Shown here: in pieces, positions 8,596-16,109 of the stretch | How the letters are laid out: each line of letters starts with the position of its first letter | Numbering within the stretch: the first letter of the stretch is position 1 | Assembly (NCBI GenBank): GCA_017508425.1 | Contig: JAFVYZ010000007.1 | Coordinates: forward strand, 1 to 64,000 | Direction: 5' to 3' | DNA: 64,000 bases | From: Clostridia bacterium | GTDB lineage: Bacteria > Bacillota > Clostridia > Oscillospirales > CAG-272 | Position numbers and translations under genes: made by a program | The notes under the pieces: generated by a model | What the model saw: the letters and a program-made list of their open reading frames with translations, nothing else | The model's database searches: none | Told to the model about the DNA's origin: nothing

Positions 8596-9245
8596 TGCGC
8601 GCCCGCAAGAAAAAGCACGGTGCCGAGCGCATTGCTGCCTGCGCCGAGCTACTGATCGAGGATACCCTCCGACTGAAGGAGGATCCCAACGGAATTTTCC
8701 CAAAAAAACAGCCTTTGCATCTTGAGATCGGGTGCGGAAAAGGCAACTTTGCCTGCGGCATGGCCGCCAAGCACCCCGAGTTTAATATGATCGCGATGGA
8801 GGTGGTGGCCGACGTGATCGTCACGGCGCTCGAAAAGGCGATGGCCAAAAAGGATGAGCGCGAGGACAACCTCCGCTTTCTCATCGGCAATGCCGAGCAC
8901 CTCACCGAATGGTTCCCCCCTCACAGCATCGATTGCCTGTACCTGAATTTCAGCGACCCTTGGCACAAGGCCCGTCACGCCAAGCGTCGCCTCACGCACC
9001 GCGACTTTCTCGCCCGTTACCGCGAGGTATTGAAGGTGGGTGGCGTGCTCCGCTTTAAGACCGACAACGTCAATTTGTTTGACTTCTCGCTGGAGGAATT
9101 TGAAGCGGCGGGCCTGCGCGTGGAAAACGTCACTCGCGACCTGCACAACAGCCCTCAAAATGAAGGAAACGTGATGACCGAGTACGAAAAGAACTTTTCG
9201 GAAAAGGGCTTTCCCATTCACGCGGCCACCGTATATTTTGACTAA
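8595..9245 (+). CDS. trmB: tRNA (guanine-N7-)-methyltransferase TrmB
   Basis: A 216-residue SAM-dependent methyltransferase that makes m7G46 in the tRNA variable loop. The SAM-binding motif is LEIGCGKGNFACGMA (about 38-52). The family block NFSDPWHKARHAKRRLTHRDFL (near 118-139) holds the catalytic aspartate and the RNA-binding basic stretch. The C-terminal T-x-Y-E signature is present (MTEYEKNF). The ATG overlaps the ychF stop by one base. Length and motifs are standard. Confidence 0.95.
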   Translation: MRARKKKHGAERIAACAELLIEDTLRLKEDPNGIFPKKQPLHLEIGCGKGNFACGMAAKHPEFNMIAMEVVADVIVTALEKAMAKKDEREDNLRFLIGNAEHLTEWFPPHSIDCLYLNFSDPWHKARHAKRRLTHRDFLARYREVLKVGGVLRFKTDNVNLFDFSLEEFEAAGLRVENVTRDLHNSPQNEGNVMTEYEKNFSEKGFPIHAATVYFD

Positions 9246-9246
9246 A

Positions 9247-9280
9247 AACAAAAAGGCCGATGCATATACATCGACTTTTT
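9247..9280 (+). terminator. weak hairpin between trmB and truB
   Basis: An A-run, the inverted repeat CGATG-CATATA-CATCG and a T-run lie between the trmB stop and the truB ribosome site. The stem is only five base pairs, so it would attenuate rather than stop transcription. Confidence 0.35.
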
Positions 9281-9292
9281 CAAGGAGACGTT

Positions 9293-10207
9293 ATGACTGA
9301 ATTGTCTGAGCCCTCAGGCGTACTGCTCATCGACAAGCCGCAGGGCCTGACCTCGCACGACGTGGTGGGTCGTGTGCGGCGCTTGTTCGCCACGCGGCGC
9401 GTGGGGCACACAGGCACCCTCGACCCCATGGCCACGGGTGTACTGGTTTTGCTGATCGGGCGTGCCGCCAAGGCCGCGGAATACCTTGCCGCGCACGAAA
9501 AATGCTACGAGGCGATCCTGAAATTAGGCCTTACGACCGACACAGAGGATACCACGGGCAAGACCCTGAGCGTTTCGGATGACATCCCGAGCAACGCGGC
9601 CGTATCGAATACGGCAAGCCGCTATCGGGGGCGCTATATGCAAACGCCGCCCATGGTAAGCGCCCTGAAGGTCGGGGGGCAAAAGCTGCTCGACCTCGCC
9701 CGCCGCGGCATTGAAGTGGAGCGCGTGGCACGCGAGGTGACCATTCACGAGCTCACCGTTTCGCCCACTGAAAGAAAGGAAGAATATGCCCTGAGGGTAC
9801 ACTGCTCCTCGGGCACCTACATCCGCACCCTTTGCGCCGACATCGGCCGCGATCTTGGATGCGGCGGTGCCATGGCGGCCCTGCGCCGCACACGGGCGGG
9901 ACGGTTTGAAATTACCGATTGCCATACACTGGATGCTTTGGAGGCCATGGGCGAGGCGGAACGCCGCTCCCTGCTCCTACCGATCGAATCTCTTTTCAGC
10001 GACCTTCACGCGGTGCGCCTTTCTCCCTTTTTCGAGAAGCTGTGTCGCAGCGGATGCGAGATCTATCAGCACAAGATCGGCACGGCACATCCCACAGGCA
10101 CGCGGGTGCGCTTATCGACCGAGGCGGGAACGTTTTTCGCGCTTGGCGAAGTGCGCGAGTATGAAGGCGGCAGCGCCATCAAGGCTATAAAAACATTCAT
10201 TTTATAA
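9293..10207 (+). CDS. truB: tRNA pseudouridine(55) synthase TruB
   Basis: A 304-residue enzyme that isomerises U55 in the T-loop of tRNAs. The N-terminal motif LLIDKPQGLTSHDVV is followed by GHTGTLDPMATGVL, which holds the catalytic Asp44. Further blocks are YMQTPPMVSALKVGG and GTYIRTLCADIG. I use the ATG at 9293, which has AAGGAG eight bases upstream; the in-frame ATG at 9260 lies inside the intergenic hairpin. The C-terminal PUA-like region is short. It is the last gene of this plus-strand group and ends at a strong terminator. Confidence 0.95.
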   Translation: MTELSEPSGVLLIDKPQGLTSHDVVGRVRRLFATRRVGHTGTLDPMATGVLVLLIGRAAKAAEYLAAHEKCYEAILKLGLTTDTEDTTGKTLSVSDDIPSNAAVSNTASRYRGRYMQTPPMVSALKVGGQKLLDLARRGIEVERVAREVTIHELTVSPTERKEEYALRVHCSSGTYIRTLCADIGRDLGCGGAMAALRRTRAGRFEITDCHTLDALEAMGEAERRSLLLPIESLFSDLHAVRLSPFFEKLCRSGCEIYQHKIGTAHPTGTRVRLSTEAGTFFALGEVREYEGGSAIKAIKTFIL

Positions 10208-10208
10208 C

Positions 10209-10238
10209 AAAAAAAGGCGGCACGTGCCGCCTTTTTTG
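10209..10238. terminator. bidirectional terminator between truB and the uronate isomerase homologue
   Basis: A near-perfect palindrome, AAAAAAGGCGGCAC/GTGCCGCCTTTTTT, lies between two convergent genes. It has a T-run on both strands, so it can serve both. Confidence 0.93.
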
Positions 10239-10243
10239 TGATT

Positions 10244-11539
10244 TTACAGATTAAAAAACGAAGCAGCTTGCTCAAAAAAGCAGGCGCGTGCCGCCGAAAG
10301 AAGCTCCTCCTCGGCAAAGCCTGCGCCGTCGGTCGCGGCAAAGCGCGCCAGCAGATCGGCGAGCACGTGTGCAAAGCGCGTACGTGTCGGAGCTCCGAAA
10401 TGACCCACATCCGAATCGGTAATACCCAAAAGCACAGGCAACGCCCCACGCTCAAAATAAAAATGGAGGGAACGCCGGAGTGCGGCACGAGAGGCACCGG
10501 CACCCTCTATACCAAAATACAGCATCGGCGTACCGTCCTCACGGCGAAACCGCCCCAAAAGGCCGGCAAGGCCGCGCGGCAGGTCACCGGCGGCAAGAGA
10601 AAGCGCGGTTTTCACCAATGCGCCCCTTCCCTCAAGATATGAAAGAAGCTTTTCGAGCGCATAGACCGAAAAATCCCCCAAAACGCGCTCGGTTTTCGGC
10701 CGAACACGCAGGATCAACGAAAGGCCGCGCGCCCGAGCGGCGAGACCGAGAAGGCGAAGAAGCTCCGCATGCCAAACGGCAATTTCCTTCGCGGTAAGAG
10801 CCTCCCCTCGCCCCGAAAGGCTATGCAAAAGCGCCTGCCCTGCGTGATAGGGATTGGGGCGTTCAAAATGCGAAAGGCACGACACGTCCACCGACACCGC
10901 ACGGGCACCGAGGGTCACAGCACGGTCAAGCACCTTACCTACGGCGATCTCAAACGCGGTCAGATCCGCGATATCCGCCCCTGTTTCCTTGGAAAAAGCC
11001 CTCATACGTGCTGCAAAATCGGGAGATTCGACCTCAAAAAGCGCATCAAAAAGGACCAGTGGATAAACGGCATTTTTGACCGGAAAATCCGAAAGCGTTT
11101 CGGTCGCATCGACCGAAACGAGCGAGGCGTAATTTTTCGAAAGCAGGGCGGTTGGCGTAAAATCGGCTCCTGCAAGCGCGTCGCAAGTGGCGCGCCAAAG
11201 GCTTTGCACGTTGGCACTGCGCAACGGCTCACTGACACCGAGCAACGCAAGGTCCTCGGCAAGATCGGCAAAAAGCGTGGCACCCACAGTCCTTGGCAAG
11301 GACTCGACCCACGCGGTCAGCTTTTCAAAATCCGCGGCATCGCCCGAAAGGGCATCCTCACTCACCCCTGCGATCGCAAGAGCCCGAAGAAGACGCGGAT
11401 TTTTGGCCCACAGCTCCACGGGCGTAACAAAGGGGCGGTCCTTGGCCATTTCAGCAGCGCAAAAGCCCACGCCAACGCCCACGGCCGGCATTTTTTGGAT
11501 ACCGTCAAAAAGTGTGTGTCGCAATGCAGTCTTGCTCAT
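10244..11539 (-). CDS. uronate isomerase (UxaC)-like protein lacking metal-binding histidines
   Basis: A 431-residue protein that I match by eye, end to end, to glucuronate/uronate isomerase (about 470 residues). Corresponding blocks are VELWAKNPRLLRAL, GDAADFEKLTAWVESLPRTVG (UxaC: GDASDREKF.AWA.TVP.TIG), ALVKTALSLAAGDLPRGLAGLLG ([22 protein letters not shown]) and the C-terminal ITDSDVGHF...RTRFAHVLADLL (LTDSRSFLSY.RHEYFRRIL). The N-terminal DYHCHL metal motif is GVGVGF here, so both histidines are glycines at residues 23 and 25. SDHG and HIGA are also lost, while the Asp of TDS remains. Isomerase activity is therefore unlikely. The start is the ATG at 11539 with AAGGGGGG upstream. It stands alone between two terminators or promoters, with no sugar-acid genes nearby. 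Confidence 0.75.
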   Translation of the reverse strand: MSKTALRHTLFDGIQKMPAVGVGVGFCAAEMAKDRPFVTPVELWAKNPRLLRALAIAGVSEDALSGDAADFEKLTAWVESLPRTVGATLFADLAEDLALLGVSEPLRSANVQSLWRATCDALAGADFTPTALLSKNYASLVSVDATETLSDFPVKNAVYPLVLFDALFEVESPDFAARMRAFSKETGADIADLTAFEIAVGKVLDRAVTLGARAVSVDVSCLSHFERPNPYHAGQALLHSLSGRGEALTAKEIAVWHAELLRLLGLAARARGLSLILRVRPKTERVLGDFSVYALEKLLSYLEGRGALVKTALSLAAGDLPRGLAGLLGRFRREDGTPMLYFGIEGAGASRAALRRSLHFYFERGALPVLLGITDSDVGHFGAPTRTRFAHVLADLLARFAATDGAGFAEEELLSAARACFFEQAASFFNL

Positions 11540-11632
11540 CAAGGTTCCCCCCTTCTTTTTTCTCATTTTACCATAATTTGCACAATTTTGCAAGACAAAT
11601 GAAGGGTTGCATGCAAATTTTTGTTCGGTGGG

Positions 11633-11661
11633 TTGATTTTTTATTTATATTGTGCTATAAT
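11633..11661 (+). promoter_or_regulatory. promoter of the mutS-like/lrp/aminotransferase operon
   Basis: TTGATT (11633-11638), 17-base spacer, TATAAT (11656-11661), 36 bases ahead of the ATG. Confidence 0.75.
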
Positions 11662-11697
11662 TTCTTATTATAACATTGCATGTATGTGGAGGTAACT

Positions 11698-13326
11698 ATG
11701 GCTGAAATGAATTTAGCCGATTTCAGCTTGCTTTTTCAAAGCAAGGAAGCCCAAAAGCGACACGCCGAGGGCGCTGCGGCTGAGATCGATGACTTTACCC
11801 TGGAAGAGCTGGGGCTTGCCGAGATCCTTCCCTTAAAAAGCGCATCCCTTTCGGAATTTATCACCAAGGATCCCGACGTCATCCGTTACCGCGAGGAGAT
11901 CTTTGCCGACCTTTTGGAAAATGAGGAGATCACGGCCACGTTTGGCAAGCTCATCCCCGTTTTGAGCGATATTATGGAATTAAGACGTCTTGAGGTTGAT
12001 AGCGGCGACACCGCCGATTACCTTTCGGGCATCACCGAGATCGAGCTTTACATTTCAAGCATTGACGTGCTTTACGAGGGACTTTGCAAGGATAAAAAGA
12101 CCTACAAAAGCACGGCACTTGCCCGCTTACAGGAGCACATTAAGACCCTGGTCGAGAGCGAGTATTATGCCGAGCTGAACGAGCGCCTTGAGGAGCTCAC
12201 CAGCCGTGTACGCGACATCAAAAGCGTGACGGTCGGCGTCAATCTTGACGCTCAGCTTCGCCCTGTGGATGCGGGGGTCCTTGCGATCAATCCCGAGTCC
12301 TTCCGCTCCGGCGACACCCTGCAAAAGATCCTGCGCCTGAATTTCAAGGATGATAAGTACACCTGCATTGCGGAATTGGTGCCCTTCAGCAAAAAGCAAA
12401 ACGAAAATCAAAAGACCGCACTTTCCCTGGCCTTCAATGCGGCCATTGGCGACGTATATCGCCACTCCCTGCGATCCTGGAAAAAAATCGTGCAGCTCTA
12501 CGTTCTTGAAAACACCGATTTCCTTTTGAACCTGCTCCCCGAGTTTGAACTTTTGGTGCGCGGCACCAACCTCATTCGCGCCCTGAAGATCAAAGGGGGC
12601 CACGTTACGATCCCCGAGATCAGACCCGCCGCCGAGCGTGCCTTTTGCGCCAAGGGCCTTTACAACCCGATGGTGGCGCTCAAGACCGACGGTACCATGG
12701 TCAAAAACGACCTTGCCTTTGACCAAAACGCCGGCATTTACGTTTTAACGGGTCCGAACCGCGGCGGCAAGTCGGTACTGACCTGCGCGGTGGGCCTCAT
12801 TCAAGCCATGGCGCAGCTGGGCCTGCCCGTCCCTGCCGACGAGGCGGTGCTCTCCCCGGTCGATCGCATCTTCACCCACTTCCCCACGGGGGCGGAGGAC
12901 ACCATTGAAAAGGGGCGCCTCGGTGAGGAATGTGCACGTCTTAGCGAGATCTTTGCCGACGTGACGGCCGAGAGCCTGGTGCTCCTTGACGAGACCCTTT
13001 CCTCGACGGGCTCCTTTGAAGCCTCGTATATCGCGGCCGAGGTGCTCTCCGGCCTTTCGATGGCCAAATGCCGCACGATCTTCTCGACGCACCTGCACGA
13101 GCTGGCCAATGAGATCGACGCCATCAACGCCCGTACCGTGCCGCTCGGTGGCACGCGCATCGATACGCTGGTGGCAGGCATGGAGGAGGGCGAGCGCTCC
13201 TTCCGCATCGTTCGCGCTAAGCCCGACGGAAAGAGCTACGCGCGAGACATCGCCGCCAAATACGGTCTCACGTATGACAATATTTTAAACAAGATCGGGC
13301 AAAAAGCCCCCGAAAAGGAGATTTAA
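11698..13326 (+). CDS. MutS-family ATPase without a mismatch-binding domain
   Basis: A 542-residue protein holding only the helical core/lever region and the C-terminal MutS ATPase. Walker A is GPNRGGKS (352-359; classical MutS has GPNMGGKS). Later motifs are DTIEKGRLGEECARLSEI, Walker B LVLLDETLSSTGS and FSTHLHELA. It lacks the N-terminal mismatch-recognition domain of MutS1 and the Smr nuclease domain of MutS2, so a role in mismatch repair cannot be assumed. The start at 11698 follows GGAGG; the ORF could open at 11680 without a ribosome site. One base separates it from the lrp gene, so they are co-transcribed. Function unknown beyond DNA- or RNA-structure-dependent ATPase. Confidence 0.82.
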   Translation: MAEMNLADFSLLFQSKEAQKRHAEGAAAEIDDFTLEELGLAEILPLKSASLSEFITKDPDVIRYREEIFADLLENEEITATFGKLIPVLSDIMELRRLEVDSGDTADYLSGITEIELYISSIDVLYEGLCKDKKTYKSTALARLQEHIKTLVESEYYAELNERLEELTSRVRDIKSVTVGVNLDAQLRPVDAGVLAINPESFRSGDTLQKILRLNFKDDKYTCIAELVPFSKKQNENQKTALSLAFNAAIGDVYRHSLRSWKKIVQLYVLENTDFLLNLLPEFELLVRGTNLIRALKIKGGHVTIPEIRPAAERAFCAKGLYNPMVALKTDGTMVKNDLAFDQNAGIYVLTGPNRGGKSVLTCAVGLIQAMAQLGLPVPADEAVLSPVDRIFTHFPTGAEDTIEKGRLGEECARLSEIFADVTAESLVLLDETLSSTGSFEASYIAAEVLSGLSMAKCRTIFSTHLHELANEIDAINARTVPLGGTRIDTLVAGMEEGERSFRIVRAKPDGKSYARDIAAKYGLTYDNILNKIGQKAPEKEI

Positions 13327-13327
13327 A

Positions 13328-13804
13328 ATGGAATCTATTTTGAAATTGCTTGAAGATAACGCGACCCTGACTCCCGAGCAGCTTGCCGTCATGTGCGGCA
13401 AGGAAACGGGTGACATTAAAAAGCTCATCGAATCCTATGAAAAGGAGGGCGTGATCGTCGGCTACAAGACCCTCATTGACTGGGATAAGACCAAGCGTGA
13501 GTGCGTATCGGCCTTTATTGAGATCAAAATCACCCCTCAGCGCGACCGCGGCTTTGACCACGTCGCCGAAAAGATCTACAACTATCCCGAGGTGCAAAGC
13601 CTTTATTTGATGTCGGGCGGCTTTGACCTTTGCGTGCTCATCGAGGGCAAGACCATGAAGGAGGTGGCCTACTTTGTTGCACAAAAGCTGGCGACCATCG
13701 ACGAGGTCGTGTCAACCGCCACTCACTTTGTGCTCCGCAAGTACAAGGACAAGGGCGTCATTTACGGCCCGCAAGAAATTGATGAGAGAGGAAACTGCAA
13801 CTGA
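13328..13804 (+). CDS. Lrp/AsnC-family transcriptional regulator
   Basis: A 158-residue protein with an N-terminal winged helix-turn-helix (about 1-50: NATLTPEQLAVMCGKETGDIKKLIESYEKEGVI) and a C-terminal RAM/ACT-like ligand domain (about 65-145: AFIEIKITPQ, VQSLYLMSGGFDLCVLIEG). These proteins form octamers that sense amino acids and often control their own operon. Its stop codon overlaps the aminotransferase ATG by one base, pointing to control of amino-acid transamination. The helix-turn-helix is somewhat divergent from E. coli Lrp. Ligand not deducible. Confidence 0.88.
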   Translation: MESILKLLEDNATLTPEQLAVMCGKETGDIKKLIESYEKEGVIVGYKTLIDWDKTKRECVSAFIEIKITPQRDRGFDHVAEKIYNYPEVQSLYLMSGGFDLCVLIEGKTMKEVAYFVAQKLATIDEVVSTATHFVLRKYKDKGVIYGPQEIDERGNCN

Positions 13805-14970
13805 TGTTTGATTATTCTTCTGTTCTCTCACGCACGGTGGTGGAGCTTAAGAAATCGGGCATTCGAAAATTCTTCGACCTGCTCGACGGACGTAAGGATG
13901 TTGTGGGCCTGACGGTCGGGCAGCCCGACTTTGTCACGCCCTGGCACATTCGCGAGGCCGGCATCCAAAGCCTTGAAAAGGGCAAGACCTACTACACCTC
14001 CAACGCCGGTATGCCCGAGCTCCGTGCTGAGATCTGCAACTATTTAGAGCGCCGCTTTTCGCTCCGCTACAAGCCCGACGAGGCCGTGGTTACGGTGGGC
14101 GGCAGCGAGGCCATTGACCTTGCCATTCGCGCCGTGATCGAGCCGGGCGACGAGGTCATCATTCCCACTCCCTCCTTTGTTTGCTACGAGCCTATGGTGC
14201 GTCTTTGCGGCGGTGTGCCCGTCACGGTCAAGACCACCGTCGAAAACCGCTTCAAGCTCACCCCCAATGAGCTGCGTGCGGCGATCACCCCGAAAACGAA
14301 AATGCTGGTGCTCCCCTACCCCAACAACCCCACGGGCGCGATCCTCACCAAGGAGGAGCTTGAGGGGCTTGCCGAGGTTTTGCGCGGCACGAATATTTTG
14401 ATCCTTTCCGATGAAATTTACGCCGAAATGACCTATGGGCGCGCGCACGTATCGATTGCTGCGATCGAGGATATGTGGGAGCGCACCATCATTACCAGCG
14501 GCTTCTCGAAATCCTATGCAATGACCGGGTGGCGTATGGGGTATCTTGTGGCCCCCAAGCCCTTGGCCGAGCAAATGCTGAAGATCCATCAATACGCCAT
14601 CATGTGTGCACCCACCACGAGCCAATTCGCCGCCATTGAGGCCCTCAAAAACGGCGATGAGGACATTGCAATGATGGTAGGCGAATACGACCGTCGCCGT
14701 CGCTATATTTATCGGGGATTCCTTGATATCGGCATTGACGTGTTCGAGCCGGAAGGCGCGTTTTATATCTACCCCGAGGTGGAAAAATTCGGGCTTTCGG
14801 CCGAGGAATTTTGCCAGCGGCTCCTCGATGAATACAAATGCGCGATCGTACCCGGTACCGCCTTTGGCGAGGGTGGTGAAAGCTTCGCACGCGTATCCTA
14901 TGCGTATTCGATCAAGCACATTGAGGAGGCCCTCAACCGCATCGAGTCCTTTGTGAAAACCTTGAAATGA
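13804..14970 (+). CDS. class I/II PLP-dependent aminotransferase
   Basis: A 388-residue fold-type I aminotransferase, near AspC/PatA/AraT. The PLP Schiff-base lysine is Lys236 in SGFSKSYAMTGWRMGYL. Other conserved blocks are VGQPDFVTPWHI, YTSNAGMPELR, VTVGGSEAIDLAIRA, PYPNNPTGAIL and LSDEIYAEMTY. It moves an amino group between an amino acid and a keto acid in the cytosol; whether it prefers aspartate, aromatic or other substrates cannot be read from the sequence. It is translationally coupled to the Lrp regulator, which probably responds to its substrate or product. A strong terminator follows within ten bases. Confidence 0.92.
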   Translation: MFDYSSVLSRTVVELKKSGIRKFFDLLDGRKDVVGLTVGQPDFVTPWHIREAGIQSLEKGKTYYTSNAGMPELRAEICNYLERRFSLRYKPDEAVVTVGGSEAIDLAIRAVIEPGDEVIIPTPSFVCYEPMVRLCGGVPVTVKTTVENRFKLTPNELRAAITPKTKMLVLPYPNNPTGAILTKEELEGLAEVLRGTNILILSDEIYAEMTYGRAHVSIAAIEDMWERTIITSGFSKSYAMTGWRMGYLVAPKPLAEQMLKIHQYAIMCAPTTSQFAAIEALKNGDEDIAMMVGEYDRRRRYIYRGFLDIGIDVFEPEGAFYIYPEVEKFGLSAEEFCQRLLDEYKCAIVPGTAFGEGGESFARVSYAYSIKHIEEALNRIESFVKTLK

Positions 14971-14976
14971 TCCAAA

Positions 14977-15006
14977 CGGCGATGACCCATCAGTCATCGC
15001 CGTTTT
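14977..15006. terminator. bidirectional terminator between the aminotransferase and gpr
   Basis: The inverted repeat AACGGCGATGAC/GTCATCGCCGTT with a six-base loop is followed by a T-run on the plus strand. It sits between two convergent genes. Confidence 0.88.
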
Positions 15007-15007
15007 T

Positions 15008-15883
15008 CTACACCGTGAAGGCCTTTTCGATGCTTTTTGCCAGGGTCGAGGCAAGGAGCGGCAACAGCAGGTCGATGTCCTTGGGCGTGACAAAAAAGCT
15101 CTCACTTCCGCCGACAAGCTCCTCAAGCTCAGGCGTCTCCTGCCCAAGTCCAAATCGAAGGAGCGCGTCGCGCACAAGCGTTGCCGTACCAACAACCGTC
15201 GGCACGCCGACGGCAAGCACGGGGACCCCTACGGTATCGGCCGTAAGAGCCTTACGCTTGCCGCCGATGCCCGATCCCGGCTGTATGCCCGTATCCGAAA
15301 GCTGAACCGTGGCCGCGAGGTGACCTTTGTCACGCGCGGCCAGTGAATCGATTACGAGTACAAGATCCGGGGCGGTGGTCTCGACAAGCCCCCTTACGAT
15401 CTCGGCCATTTCAAGCCCCGTTTGGGCCGATACGCCGGGAGCAATGGCCGAAATACGGCAGGGGCGAGGCGACAGCGGAAATGTGGCATTTTCGCTCCCC
15501 ATCCCCCGTGTAACCGTAAGACGCTGCACGGTTTTCGGGCCCAAGGCGTCGGGGGTCAGCTCAGCATTGCCAAGGCCCACAGCCAGCAGGGAAAAATGAG
15601 CCGTTACCCGTTTGCCCGAAAGACGCTCGGCCATTTCACGCAATTCCACGCCGAGCACGCGGCAAAAATCCTCTCTCCCCCCTTCGCCGATCAAAGCCCC
15701 ACCAAGCGACACCGTCACGTACCTTCCGCAGGGCTTTCCGATGCGTGCCGACGCCGCCTCGCTTTTGATTTGAACCCGTAGGATCTCATATCCGCTCGCC
15801 TCGGTGCGCGACACGCGGACCCCCTCCCCATCCCGTTCGCATCCGCACTCTCTTGCCAGATCACTGCGTGCCGCAACAGCCAT
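15008..15883 (-). CDS. gpr: spore germination endopeptidase GPR
   Basis: A 291-residue aspartic-type protease of family A25, which degrades the DNA-protecting small acid-soluble proteins at germination. Matches are RSDLARE at the start, GKPCGRYVTVSL, LGNAELTPDALGPKTVQRL, APGVSAQTGLE, DSLAARD and TVQLSDTGIQPGSGIGGKRKAL, then VPVLAVGVPTVV. The aspartates in TPDALGP and IDSLAARD correspond to the proposed catalytic pair. It is made as a zymogen in the forespore; the N-terminal extension here is very short. It is somewhat shorter than Bacillus GPR (about 370 residues). SigG-type promoter elements were not clear. It marks the organism as a spore-former. Confidence 0.93.
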   Translation of the reverse strand: MAVAARSDLARECGCERDGEGVRVSRTEASGYEILRVQIKSEAASARIGKPCGRYVTVSLGGALIGEGGREDFCRVLGVELREMAERLSGKRVTAHFSLLAVGLGNAELTPDALGPKTVQRLTVTRGMGSENATFPLSPRPCRISAIAPGVSAQTGLEMAEIVRGLVETTAPDLVLVIDSLAARDKGHLAATVQLSDTGIQPGSGIGGKRKALTADTVGVPVLAVGVPTVVGTATLVRDALLRFGLGQETPELEELVGGSESFFVTPKDIDLLLPLLASTLAKSIEKAFTV

Positions 15884-15932
15884 TCGTACACACTCCCTTC
15901 ACCAAATGTTTTTGTATTATCCCCGTTTTCCG

Positions 15933-15949
15933 CTTTCACTATGTGAAAG
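15933..15949. promoter_or_regulatory. palindrome in the gpr/binding-protein intergenic region
   Basis: CTTTCAC-TAT-GTGAAAG, a perfect 7-bp inverted repeat, lies about 50 bases upstream of gpr and 67 bases before the -35 of the divergent lipoprotein gene. It could be an operator or a short mRNA hairpin. No regulator is assigned. Confidence 0.4.
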
Positions 15950-16015
15950 TTGCCCATTTTTTTTTGGAATTATTGTGCAAGTGTCCAAACCTTGCCTTTT
16001 TGTTTTGATAAATGC

Positions 16016-16044
16016 TTGAAATTGTTGTGATTATATGTTATAAT
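16016..16044 (+). promoter_or_regulatory. promoter of the peptide-binding lipoprotein gene
   Basis: TTGAAA (16016-16021), 17-base spacer, TATAAT (16039-16044), 65 bases ahead of the ATG. Confidence 0.8.
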
Positions 16045-16109
16045 ATGTCACGTTATTATGGTATCGTGTGGCAAAACGCAGGATACCCTCACCAAGGAGG
16101 ATTACCGAA

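Noticed and set aside
7474..8703. A 409-codon minus-strand frame
   Set aside because: It is the complement of ychF and the start of trmB, with no homology or ribosome site.
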